32,434 bases of DNA, from the NCBI GenBank assembly GCA_016791345.1, contig JAEUMW010000437.1, positions 1 to 32,434 of the forward strand. Reading direction: 5' to 3'. The notes below the pieces were generated by a model, which was not told where the DNA came from, made no database searches, and was given only the letters and a program-made list of their open reading frames with translations. The position numbers and the translations under genes are program-made. Shown here in pieces: positions 7,887-15,323 of the stretch. Position 1 is the first letter of the stretch, and every line of letters starts with the position of its first letter. The stretch comes from Betaproteobacteria bacterium. GTDB lineage: Bacteria > Pseudomonadota > Gammaproteobacteria > Burkholderiales > JAEUMW01.

Positions 7887-9002
7887 CTACTCGGGACGGC
7901 CGTTCGCAACGCGCAATGGCGTTGCATACGCTTCCTCCGGCGCGTTGGCGCCATTGGAAGAGGTCAACCGATTGCGACCCTCCTGCTTCGATCGGTACAT
8001 CGCCTTGTCCGCCTTGTCGAGTAGGAGCGAGAGATCGCTGCCGTCGTCGGGGTAGCTCGCGATGCCGATGCTGACGGTGGTGGGCACGATGGCGTCGCCG
8101 ACGCGCAGCCCGCTTGCCTCTACCGACCGGCGGACGCGTTCAGCGACCTCGCGGGCGCCGCGGGCGCCGGTCTCCGGCAGCAGGACGACGAATTCGTCGC
8201 CGCCGTAACGCGCCAGCACGTCGGTCGAGCGCAGCTGCGACCGGACGCTCTCGACGATGTGCTTCAGCAGGCGGTTTCCGGTTTCATGGCCGAAGCTGTC
8301 GTTCACGCGCTTGAGGTTGTCCGAGTCGATCATGATCAGGCTCATCGGTCGCGAATAGCGAACCGCCTGGTCGAACGCGCGATAGACGATCATGTTGAAC
8401 GCGCGCAGGTTGTAGAGACCGGTGAGCGGATCGGTCTCCGAGAAGAGTTTCGCCTTGTTGAGCGCATAGTGAATGTCGGCCGACAGCATGGTCGTGATGT
8501 AGGCCACGAGCAGGACGGGCGAGAGCTTGGCGGCAAGTTCCACCGCGTAACCCAGCGACAGTACGGGGTGACCTTGCCCGATGCTGGAGAAGAAGACGTA
8601 GCAGGCGGCCACCAGCATCATCTCGAGCAGCGTCGCGACCTTGCCGAGCGCGAGCGCGCTGGCGATGATGGGCAGCAGATAGAGGCTGATGAGGGGGCTA
8701 TCGAGCTTGCCCGTGTGCCAGACCACCCAGGTGATGAAGAGGATCATGGCGAGAGTCTCGATGGCGAGCTTCCACCGTGTCTCCCGCTTGTAGAAGTTGG
8801 CGTACCGGAACGAGAGGATGAACGCACCGAAGAAGAAGAGCGCCATCGTGACGGCGATGCGCCCCTCTTCCTCCAGGGGACGGATGAACTGAAACGCGAG
8901 CACGACGACGAGGATGAGCCACTCGATCTCCGCGATCGTGCGCGAGAAACCGCGCAGTTCGTCCTCGAAGGGGATCAGGCTTTCGTGCTTGAGGAGGCTC
9001 AT
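7887..9002 (-). CDS. Membrane-anchored diguanylate cyclase (GGDEF)
   Basis: This 371-residue inner-membrane protein makes cyclic di-GMP from two GTP. About six hydrophobic segments fill residues 28-173 (near 28-44, 48-66, 80-96, 103-120, 124-141 and 157-173). The GGDEF domain spans about 185-350, with DPLTGLYN, the intact active site RYGGDEF (GGDEF at 267-271) and a product-inhibition I-site RSTD at 258-261, exactly five residues before GGDEF. It is therefore probably active and feedback-controlled. I chose ATG 9002 because upstream codons to TTG 9128 encode low-complexity arginine/proline-rich sequence unlike a protein N-terminus. No ligand domain is recognisable in the membrane part. It is divergent from dtd across a 169-base gap. 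Confidence 0.88.
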   Translation of the reverse strand: MSLLKHESLIPFEDELRGFSRTIAEIEWLILVVVLAFQFIRPLEEEGRIAVTMALFFFGAFILSFRYANFYKRETRWKLAIETLAMILFITWVVWHTGKLDSPLISLYLLPIIASALALGKVATLLEMMLVAACYVFFSSIGQGHPVLSLGYAVELAAKLSPVLLVAYITTMLSADIHYALNKAKLFSETDPLTGLYNLRAFNMIVYRAFDQAVRYSRPMSLIMIDSDNLKRVNDSFGHETGNRLLKHIVESVRSQLRSTDVLARYGGDEFVVLLPETGARGAREVAERVRRSVEASGLRVGDAIVPTTVSIGIASYPDDGSDLSLLLDKADKAMYRSKQEGRNRLTSSNGANAPEEAYATPLRVANGRPE

Positions 9003-9171
9003 GACGTTGGGGAGGCAGACCGCTGTTGGAGTCTGCCGTCGCCCGCTCGCATCGGGCGGGCGCTGGCCGGCAGGGGCCCGCTCCGATCGCGGCGACGGGA
9101 GCGAACGGCTGGCACCGATTAGCAACAAGCGTGCCGCGGGTTTTCGCCGCTTCCGTCAGGGGTGACGGCGC

Positions 9172-9624
9172 ATGATTGGACTGCTGCGACGGGTCATCGA
9201 AGCGAAGGTCGCGGTCGTGGGTGAGTCCATTGCCGCAATCGGGCACGGACTCTGTGTTCTCGTGGGCGTCGAGCGTGACGACGACGAATCGGTGGCGGAT
9301 CGTCTCATCGAGCGTCTGCTCGATTACCGCGTCTTCACTGACGAGCAGGGGCGGATGAACCGGTCGCTCCGCGACATTCGGGGCGCGCTGCTGCTGGTGC
9401 CGCAGTTCACGCTCGCCGCCGATACGCGCAAGGGGACGCGGCCAAGCTTCACGGCAGCGGCACAGCCCGACGTCGCTACGAGATTGTTTGCGCACTTGTG
9501 CGAACGGGCAAGGGCGCGCCACGCGCACGTCGCATGCGGCCGATTCGGCGCAAGCATGCAGGTCGCGCTCGTCAACGACGGGCCGGTCACGTTCTGGTTG
9601 CAGGTGCAACGCGGACCACGGTGA
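9172..9624 (+). CDS. dtd: D-aminoacyl-tRNA deacylase
   Basis: This cytoplasmic homodimeric editing enzyme, 150 aa (the normal family length), hydrolyses D-aminoacyl-tRNA (and Gly-tRNA-Ala) to recycle tRNA. The two signature motifs are present: QFTL at 78-81 and NDGPVT at 135-140, the latter carrying the Gly-cisPro that rejects L-amino acids. The residue before QFTL is Pro77 where Ser is usual (SQFTL). DTRKGTRPSF at 84-93 is also typical. ATG 9172 has a good Shine-Dalgarno, AGGGGTGA, about eight bases upstream. The gene downstream is a nucleotide cyclase-FHA protein, probably transcribed with it. Confidence 0.92.
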   Translation: MIGLLRRVIEAKVAVVGESIAAIGHGLCVLVGVERDDDESVADRLIERLLDYRVFTDEQGRMNRSLRDIRGALLLVPQFTLAADTRKGTRPSFTAAAQPDVATRLFAHLCERARARHAHVACGRFGASMQVALVNDGPVTFWLQVQRGPR

Positions 9625-9683
9625 TCCGCTGCGGATCATGAATCTTGCTACGCGGGGGCGGATCTTCCTGCACCGGATCTGCC

Positions 9684-10598
9684 GTGACACGAACCTGCTT
9701 CCAACGCGCCGTGCTGTTCGCCGATATCTCTGGCAGTGCGCGTCTGTATCGGCGCTTGGGCGATGCGCCTGCGCAGCGCGTCGTCCGCGAGGCCATCGCG
9801 CTTCTCACGGGCGCCTTGCCCGACCACGGCGGGCGCATGGTGAAAACCATCGGCGATTGCGTGTTGTGCGTCTTTGCCGATGCCGACGGTGCGGCTTGCT
9901 CCGCTCGCCGCATGCAGCGGGCGCTGGGCAGTGCCCACCCCGGCGGTGAACCGGTGCGCATTCACACCGGCATCGACTTCGGTCCGGTGATCGAAGAGGG
10001 CGGTGACGTCTTCGGCGATACGGTGAACGTCGCGGCCTACCTGGCGGCAGTCGCATCCGAGGATCAGATACTCGTCACGCAAAGAATGGCAACCGCGCTT
10101 TCGGCAGCCGCGAAGGAAGGCGTGCGCCCGCTTTTCAGCGCTCGCTTCAAGGACAGCCTCAGCTCGACCGCGGTCTATCAGATGCTCTGGAAGCCCGAGG
10201 ACCCGCACGTCACGCAGATCAATCCGAAGACGAGACGGCTGTTGCCGAGCGACCTCGGCAGCTTGCGCGTGCTCCACTGCGAGCGCAGCCTGTCCGTGGA
10301 CCGACTGCGACCTGCTCTGTCCATCGGGCGCGGTGCCGACAACGACATCGCCTTCGCCGACGCGCTCGTATCCCGGAGGCATGCGAGGTTCGTTCTTCGC
10401 CACACTAACTTCTACCTCGAGGATCAAAGCGTGAACGGCACTTTCGTTCGCCTGCACGACGGGGCCGAAGTGCACGTGCTGCGCGAGGAGATCCTGCTTG
10501 AGGGCAGGGGACGCGTGAGCTTCGGTCGCAGCTTCGACGAGATGCCGACCGAGATCATCGAATTTACCCGCGACCGCCGCTCGATGTATCGCGTGTGA
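9684..10598 (+). CDS. Class III adenylate/guanylate cyclase with C-terminal FHA domain
   Basis: This is a 304-residue cytoplasmic protein. A class III cyclase homology domain covers about 8-170 and an FHA phosphothreonine-binding domain about 190-290 (SIGRGADNDI, VSRRHA, and DQSVNGTF near 247). Metal-binding Asp14 (LFADISGS) and Asp58 (IGDCV) are present. Lys54 and Asp108 align with adenine-specifying residues, pointing to ATP rather than GTP. Asn115 of VNVAAYL is present, but the transition-state Arg expected four residues later is Tyr119, so activity may be weak or lost. I chose GTG 9684 because the family normally starts a few residues before the first metal Asp; TTG 9645 would add 13 residues. 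The FHA domain implies control by, or docking to, a Ser/Thr-phosphorylated partner, not encoded in the window. Confidence 0.85.
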   Translation: MTRTCFQRAVLFADISGSARLYRRLGDAPAQRVVREAIALLTGALPDHGGRMVKTIGDCVLCVFADADGAACSARRMQRALGSAHPGGEPVRIHTGIDFGPVIEEGGDVFGDTVNVAAYLAAVASEDQILVTQRMATALSAAAKEGVRPLFSARFKDSLSSTAVYQMLWKPEDPHVTQINPKTRRLLPSDLGSLRVLHCERSLSVDRLRPALSIGRGADNDIAFADALVSRRHARFVLRHTNFYLEDQSVNGTFVRLHDGAEVHVLREEILLEGRGRVSFGRSFDEMPTEIIEFTRDRRSMYRV

Positions 10599-10604
10599 CA
10601 CGCA

Positions 10605-12341
10605 TCAGGCCGTCACCGGTGTCGCTTCGAGCGACGCGGGGCCGTCGCCATCGCGGTGGAAGTCAAAGCGCCGGTTGTGGAACCGTTCGAGCGTCGGTCG
10701 ATGCCCGATGCTGAAGAGCGTGGTTTCCGGCAACCGCTGCTTCAGCAACCGGTACAGGCGTTCTTCCGTCGTCTCGTCGAGCGCCGCCGTAGCCTCGTCC
10801 AGATAAAGCCATGCAGGCTTCAGGAGCAGCGCGCGTGCGAAGGCGAGCCGTTGCTGTTCGCCCGGAGACAGTTGCAGCGTCCAGTGCTCATCGTCGTCGA
10901 GACGGTCGGCGAGTTGCGGCAAGCCGCACGCGACGAGTGCGCTGCGGATCTCGTCGTCACCATAGCTGCGAGCATCGGCGGGGAACGTCACCGCCCGGCG
11001 CAGCGGGCCGATCGGAATGTAAGGGCGTTGCGGCAGGAACAAGGTCGAGCCGGGGCGCCGGATGTGGCCGGTTACGTACGGCCAGATGCCGGCGATGGCC
11101 CGGAACAGCGTGCTCTTGCCGCAGCCTGACGGTCCGGTGAGGAGTGCGCTGTCGCCGGGCTTGAGCGTCAGAGTCGCATTCTTGAGCAACGGCCGTGCGT
11201 TCGGCAGTGCGAGATCGAGATCCCGCACCTCCAAGGCACCTTCGCTCGTTTCCTCGACGACGAGTTGACCTTCTTCGCGCTGGTCGACGGCGCGCTGCAT
11301 CGCGTGCTGGAACGTGATGAGTCGCGCTGCCGACGCACGCCACTCGGCGAACGTCGTATAGGCGTCGATGAACCACGACAGAGCCCCCTGAACCTGGGAG
11401 AAGGCACTGGCGGTCTGCATGAGACCCCCGAGTGGAATGGCTCCGGAAAAGTAACGTGGCGCGGCGACGACGTAGGGGAAGATGATCGCAACCTGCGAAT
11501 ACCCGGCGGTGAACCAAGTAAGCCGTTTCTGCTGAACCATGATGCGGATCCAGTTGGCGACGACGTCGGCGAAGCGGTGCCGGAATCCGGCGAGTTCCTG
11601 CGCTTCGCCGCGATAGAGGGCGACTCCTTCCGCGTTCTCGCGAAAGCGCACCAATCCGAAGCGAAAGTCGGCTTCGTAGCGCTGCTGGTTGAAATTGAGT
11701 CCGATCAGGGGCTTGCCGATCCGGTGCGTGAGCCAGGTGCCGAGCGCCGCGTAGGCGAGCGCCACCCAGACCATGTAGCCGGGAATCTCGTAGGTGACGC
11801 CCGCGAGGCTCACGTCCAGCACACCCGAGAGTCCCCAGAGGATGCCGATGAAGGAGACCAGCGTAACCAGCGCGTTGATGAAACCAAGGGTGAGCGACAG
11901 CGTCTGTTCGATGAAGATCCTGAAATCCTCGGCGATGCGCTGGTCCGGATTGTCGGTGCCGCGGTCAGCGAGTTGCATGCGGTAGTAGGTGCGCTCTGCC
12001 AGCCACTCATCGAGATAGAGGTTGGTCAGCCAACGTCGCCAGCGAATCTGCAGCCACTGATTCAGGTAGAGCTGGTAGACGGCCATCACGATGTACGCGG
12101 CCGCGAGCCAGCCAAAACGCATCAGCAGTTCGAAGAATACGTCCTGCTTCTTATCCTGCAGGGAGTTGAAGAACGCGTTCTGCCACTGGTTGATCTCGAC
12201 GTTGATCCAGACCATGCCCAGCGTGAGGGCGACGATGGCGGCGAGCAGCAGCCGCGCCGGCCACTTCTCCTCGGAACTCCAGTAGGGCCGGACGAGGCGC
12301 CACAGGTCGCGCACGAAGCGACCGTCCTTCTCGCTCAGCAT
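10605..12341 (-). CDS. ABC transporter, fused permease/ATPase, YddA/SbmA type
   Basis: This is a 578-residue half-transporter with an N-terminal SbmA/BacA-like membrane domain (about 1-345, six predicted helices) and a C-terminal nucleotide-binding domain (about 368-565). The Walker A is GPSGCGKST (403-411), the signature LSPGEQQR (491-498) and the Walker B LLKPAWLYLDEA (506-517), with the switch His in SIGHR. The membrane part begins DLWRLVRPYWSSEEKW, a hallmark of the YddA family, related to vitamin B12 (BacA) and peptide importers. The substrate is not known. ATG 12341 has GAGGAAAG upstream at good spacing. It converges on the cyclase-FHA gene with 6 bases between stops. Sequence motifs make the fused-ABC assignment secure; import versus export is open. 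Confidence 0.9.
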   Translation of the reverse strand: MLSEKDGRFVRDLWRLVRPYWSSEEKWPARLLLAAIVALTLGMVWINVEINQWQNAFFNSLQDKKQDVFFELLMRFGWLAAAYIVMAVYQLYLNQWLQIRWRRWLTNLYLDEWLAERTYYRMQLADRGTDNPDQRIAEDFRIFIEQTLSLTLGFINALVTLVSFIGILWGLSGVLDVSLAGVTYEIPGYMVWVALAYAALGTWLTHRIGKPLIGLNFNQQRYEADFRFGLVRFRENAEGVALYRGEAQELAGFRHRFADVVANWIRIMVQQKRLTWFTAGYSQVAIIFPYVVAAPRYFSGAIPLGGLMQTASAFSQVQGALSWFIDAYTTFAEWRASAARLITFQHAMQRAVDQREEGQLVVEETSEGALEVRDLDLALPNARPLLKNATLTLKPGDSALLTGPSGCGKSTLFRAIAGIWPYVTGHIRRPGSTLFLPQRPYIPIGPLRRAVTFPADARSYGDDEIRSALVACGLPQLADRLDDDEHWTLQLSPGEQQRLAFARALLLKPAWLYLDEATAALDETTEERLYRLLKQRLPETTLFSIGHRPTLERFHNRRFDFHRDGDGPASLEATPVTA

Positions 12342-12489
12342 TGAACTTTCCTCGCGCAGTCGATCGAGCGCGCATTATGACGGTCTCGCGCGCGATCGCG
12401 GCAACGCCGCATCGCGGCGAATGGCGGGAACTGAACTCACGGCCGCAGCCGTCGCGGCCGCGTCCGTGCGAGGGAAAGCTGCGGCAGTG

Positions 12490-13047
12490 TCAGTGCAGGT
12501 GACGGCGCCCCGGCGCGGTGGTGCCTTGCAGGAACGTGCGGTCCATTTCGTCCTCGCTGTTGACCTTGCGGTCCCACTCGCGGGCGAACAAGCCGTCGAC
12601 GACGGCCACGACTTCTTCCACCGCTTCCTGCCCGAACTGACGCGAGAGCAGATGGGCGACGTCTTCCAGCATGCGTTGCCGCTGCGCCTCGTGGATGGCT
12701 TCGGCGGTCGGACCGACGAAGATGATCTGGCTCTCCTCGTCGCCGTTCTCGTGATAGAGGTTGACGTCGACTTCGCCGGCCTGTTCGGTGAGCGGACCCA
12801 GGGCGTGCAATGCCTGCTCCAGGCGCTGCTGGAAGCTGCGGCCGATCTGACCCGTCCAGCAGATCTCGAGCATCCGGTTCGTCGGATCGAAGCTGATGCC
12901 GGGTTCCTCGGGAATGCTGCTTTTTGCCTCATCCAGGGTGTCGACATCCACGTACTCGAGCCACGGCGAGATCGCCGCCTCGACCTGTGCGCGCGTGACG
13001 CCTTTGCACAGCGTCAGATCACCGTGGACATGCACTTCGATGCGCAT
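12490..13047 (-). CDS. Conserved hypothetical protein, 185 aa
   Basis: I recognise this as a conserved betaproteobacterial hypothetical but cannot name a family with confidence. It begins MRIEVHVHGDLTL, a short beta-strand rich in His. It then has a helical region with WLEYVDVDTLDEA, a LEICWTGQIG strand, and acidic helices (HENGDEES, and an FVGPTAEAIHEAQRQRM block). The C-terminal tail is basic with a HLH end. It has no signal peptide, no membrane segment and no obvious catalytic motif. ATG 13047 is preceded by AAGGAG eight bases upstream, a near-ideal ribosome binding site that rules out the long upstream extension of the frame. Its nearest same-strand upstream neighbour is the DUF3460 gene, 44 bases away, so the two are likely co-transcribed. 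Confidence 0.75.
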   Translation of the reverse strand: MRIEVHVHGDLTLCKGVTRAQVEAAISPWLEYVDVDTLDEAKSSIPEEPGISFDPTNRMLEICWTGQIGRSFQQRLEQALHALGPLTEQAGEVDVNLYHENGDEESQIIFVGPTAEAIHEAQRQRMLEDVAHLLSRQFGQEAVEEVVAVVDGLFAREWDRKVNSEDEMDRTFLQGTTAPGRRHLH

Positions 13048-13091
13048 TGTTGCTGCTCCTTGTCGGGGTAGGGGCGACGGGGATACCCCGT

Positions 13092-13331
13092 TTACGATCC
13101 AGCCGCGTTGCGTTCGAGCGGCTCTGCCGCGCCAGCCGTCACGGCGGGACGCAGCAGGGGATAGTAGACGTAGCCTCGAACCGGGACGCGCGATTCCCGC
13201 ATCCGCTTGAGTTCGTCGAAGTCCACCTTCTTGTCCCACCAGATGGATCGCGCTTCGCGCTGGGCTTCCGGGAGGTGCGGCTTCTGCCGAAACAGATCGC
13301 GCATGAACTGGGTAAGCTCGGATTCGTACAT
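13092..13331 (-). CDS. DUF3460 family protein
   Basis: The product is 79 residues beginning MYESELTQFMRDLFRQKPHL, then AQREARSIWWDKKVDFDEL and a S-R-V-P-V-R-G-Y-V-Y-Y end. This closely matches the small DUF3460 family that I know from Betaproteobacteria. The function is unknown. The start is set by the family (MYES); an in-frame ATG 45 bases upstream at 13376 would add 15 residues not seen in the family. The C-terminal 20 residues after YVYYP are an extension rich in Ala and Glu. It is divergent from the DUF1178 gene. Confidence 0.8.
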   Translation of the reverse strand: MYESELTQFMRDLFRQKPHLPEAQREARSIWWDKKVDFDELKRMRESRVPVRGYVYYPLLRPAVTAGAAEPLERNAAGS

Positions 13332-13426
13332 GACGTGGCACGCGTTCAGGTTGCGGAATCTGGCGAATTCTAGCATTGCTGGAGGACGTGCCGCTGCGGC
13401 GACGGTTTTGTCGGCATGCCCCGCCT

Positions 13427-13455
13427 TTGGCGCGGCGGAAGACCGTCGGTATGGT
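13427..13455 (+). promoter_or_regulatory. Candidate sigma-70 promoter for the DUF1178-pcaD-like pair
   Basis: TTGGCG at 13427-13432 and TATGGT at 13450-13455 have a 17-base spacer. A second TATGCT overlaps at 13455-13460. It sits about 50 bases before the DUF1178 start in the divergent gap. By eye only. Confidence 0.4.
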
Positions 13456-13504
13456 ATGCTGCGTTGCGTCCATCAACCTGGGAGACCGGCGGAGACCGCG
13501 GCCC

Positions 13505-13912
13505 ATGATCGTCTTCCGACTCGTCTGTGATCACGAGCACCGATTCGAGGGCTGGTTCCAGTCCGCCGAGGACTACGAGCGTCAATGCGATGCCGGGGCC
13601 GTCCTCTGTCCGCTGTGCGAGAGCAAGCGCGTGTCGCGCCTGCCGTCTGCGCCGCACGTTCAGACTACCCGTGCGCCGGCACCAGGCGAGGCGGAGGGAG
13701 AAGCTCCCATCGAACTGCGCAAGCTCCTGAGCATGCTGCAGAGCATTACGGAGGACGTCGGCGACCGCTTCCCCGAGGAAGCGCGCAAGATCCACTATCG
13801 CGAGACGCCGGCGCGGAACATCCGCGGACGGGCGAGCCTGGAAGTGGTTGGGGAACTGGAAGAAGAGGGGATCGACGTCCTGCCGATTCCCGATCTCTCC
13901 AAGCTGCACTGA
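13505..13912 (+). CDS. DUF1178 family protein
   Basis: This 135-residue protein begins MIVFRLVCDHEHRFEGWFQSA and then carries CPLCESKRVSRLPSAP. The Cys8-x-His10 and Cys-x-x-Cys pairs look like a small zinc ribbon, as in DUF1178 proteins of alpha- and betaproteobacteria. A polar linker (T-R-A-P-A-P-G-E-A) leads to a helical C-terminal half with DVGDRFPEEARKIHY, the family's most conserved block. The biochemical role is unknown. ATG 13505 fits the family start exactly. A PcaD-like hydrolase gene follows after 26 bases, suggesting co-transcription. Confidence 0.88.
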   Translation: MIVFRLVCDHEHRFEGWFQSAEDYERQCDAGAVLCPLCESKRVSRLPSAPHVQTTRAPAPGEAEGEAPIELRKLLSMLQSITEDVGDRFPEEARKIHYRETPARNIRGRASLEVVGELEEEGIDVLPIPDLSKLH

Positions 13913-13938
13913 GCGCGGCTTCCGAGACGGCGCCGACC

Positions 13939-14733
13939 ATGCGCGTCAACGCCAACGGCGTCGAGATCCACTGCGAGATCGAGGGCGAGGGACCGTGGAT
14001 CGTCCTGTGTCACGCCCTGGCCTGCGATCTCGGCATGTGGGACGAGCAGATGCCGCGACTGCGCGAGCACTTCCGGGTCCTGCGTTTCGACGCCCGCGGA
14101 CACGGGTCGAGCAGCGTTCCAGCGGCACCCTACACGTTCGATCAGATGGCGCGGGACATCGAAGGTCTTCTCACCGCGTTCGACATCGATCGCGCGCATC
14201 TCGTCGGTATCTCGCTGGGGGGAATGGTGGCGCAGGAGTTCGTGCTGGCTTACCCGCAGCGCGTGACAAGCCTGGTGCTGTGCGATACTACCAGCCGTTA
14301 TCCCGAGGGCACCGACAAAGTCTGGCTGGAGCGGATTGCGATGGTTCATGTGGAGGGTACGGCTCCGCTGGTGGAGGCTACGCTCGAACGCTGGTTCACT
14401 CCGCCCTTTCGCGCTGCACGCCCCGACGTGATGGCACGTATCGCCGCGATGATCCGCAACACTTCACGAGAAGGTTATATCGGTTGTGGGGCCGCAGTGC
14501 CGACGATCGACACCACCGACCGGCTCGGGGCGATCCGCTGCCCGACACTGGTCGTGGTGGGGGAACACGACGCGGGCACGCCCCCCGCAATGGCGCAGAC
14601 GATCCAACGCGGCATCGCCGGTGCGCAACTCACGGTCATCGAGTCCGCCTCACACCTCTGCAACATCGAGCAGGCCGAGGCGTTCAACGACGTCCTGCTT
14701 GAATTTCTTGACCGCGCCACCACTTCGCACTGA
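13939..14733 (+). CDS. Alpha/beta hydrolase, 3-oxoadipate enol-lactonase-like
   Basis: This 264-residue alpha/beta hydrolase most resembles PcaD, which hydrolyses 3-oxoadipate enol-lactone to 3-oxoadipate in the beta-ketoadipate pathway. The catalytic triad is Ser92 in GISLGG, Asp211 in VGEHDAGTP and His239 in ESASHLCNIEQ. The oxyanion region CHALACDLGMWDEQ and the FDARGHGSS block are typical of PcaD. No other protocatechuate-pathway gene is present nearby, so the physiological substrate may be a different ester or lactone. No signal peptide is seen; it is cytoplasmic. ATG 13939 gives a standard family N-terminus (VNANGVEIHCEIEG). Confidence 0.82.
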   Translation: MRVNANGVEIHCEIEGEGPWIVLCHALACDLGMWDEQMPRLREHFRVLRFDARGHGSSSVPAAPYTFDQMARDIEGLLTAFDIDRAHLVGISLGGMVAQEFVLAYPQRVTSLVLCDTTSRYPEGTDKVWLERIAMVHVEGTAPLVEATLERWFTPPFRAARPDVMARIAAMIRNTSREGYIGCGAAVPTIDTTDRLGAIRCPTLVVVGEHDAGTPPAMAQTIQRGIAGAQLTVIESASHLCNIEQAEAFNDVLLEFLDRATTSH

Positions 14734-14964
14734 TCCCCAACCGCGCGGGCCCGTTGGCTTGCCGCCAGGCGTTTGAGTTCGACCTGAGTTTGCCTGCTGT
14801 GACCGCCTGCACCTCGTCAAGGCACAGCGATTGCTGAGATGCCGGCGGGCACCGGCGGGTGGCTTCGCGGCAGCTCCCAAGGGTAGCTAAAGTGCCGATC
14901 CCGTCCGGCGCGATACTCGACGATGCCGCTCCACCCGGGTGCCCACCCTGATCCTTATCTCATC

Positions 14965-15198
14965 ATGGTCATCGTTTACAATAGCGAAGGTTTTTACGTT
15001 GTCGAATACCCCTCCGAGCAAGGCTTCGAGGTCGTCGACAAGCACGCGCGCCGCGGGGCGTTTCTCACGGGCGATCTCGCCCAGCGCTTTCGCTGCAGCA
15101 TGCAGAGCGTGATCGCCTCCAGTCCGTCCGAGTCGGACGTGGACGATTTCCTGGGCGAGTTGGACGCCCTCATGACCCAGCGGGTCACGTTTCACTGA
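14965..15198 (+). CDS. DUF3567 family protein
   Basis: This 77-residue protein, MVIVYNSEGFYVVEYPS followed by GFEVVDKHARRGAFL and ending DDFLGELDALMTQRVTFH, matches the short DUF3567 family that I know from Betaproteobacteria; its role is unknown. The family begins at MxxxYNS, so ATG 14965 is preferred over the in-frame ATG 14923, which would add 14 poorly conserved residues. The 230 bases before it, after the PcaD-like gene, contain GC-rich short repeats (two CCGGCGGG copies near 14842-14859) but no gene or clear terminator that I can see. Confidence 0.82.
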   Translation: MVIVYNSEGFYVVEYPSEQGFEVVDKHARRGAFLTGDLAQRFRCSMQSVIASSPSESDVDDFLGELDALMTQRVTFH

Positions 15199-15263
15199 CG
15201 TCTTCACGCCGTTTCCGGCGAGCCTCTGACATTCTTCGGGTTACCCTGGCGCGGCGGCGCCGC

Positions 15264-15292
15264 TTGACGCTGGCTCGTCGTGCTCGAACAAT
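15264..15292 (+). promoter_or_regulatory. Sigma-70-like promoter for htrA
   Basis: TTGACG at 15264-15269 and AACAAT at 15287-15292 are separated by exactly 17 bases. The implied start near 15299 leaves a leader of about 25 bases before the ATG at 15324. The -35 box matches consensus in five of six positions. No sigma-E-type element was recognised. Confidence 0.55.
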
Positions 15293-15323
15293 TCTCTCCT
15301 CGTCGATTTCCTGTCGCAGACGC

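Noticed and set aside
10621-10635. Hairpin GTCGCT-TCG-AGCGAC between the converging cyclase-FHA and ABC genes
   Set aside because: It lies inside the ABC coding sequence and lacks a T tract, so it cannot be supported as an intrinsic terminator.
14841-14864. GC-rich CCGGCGGG direct repeats and a possible stem after the PcaD-like gene
   Set aside because: There is no T tract and the repeats are short; I cannot assign a function.
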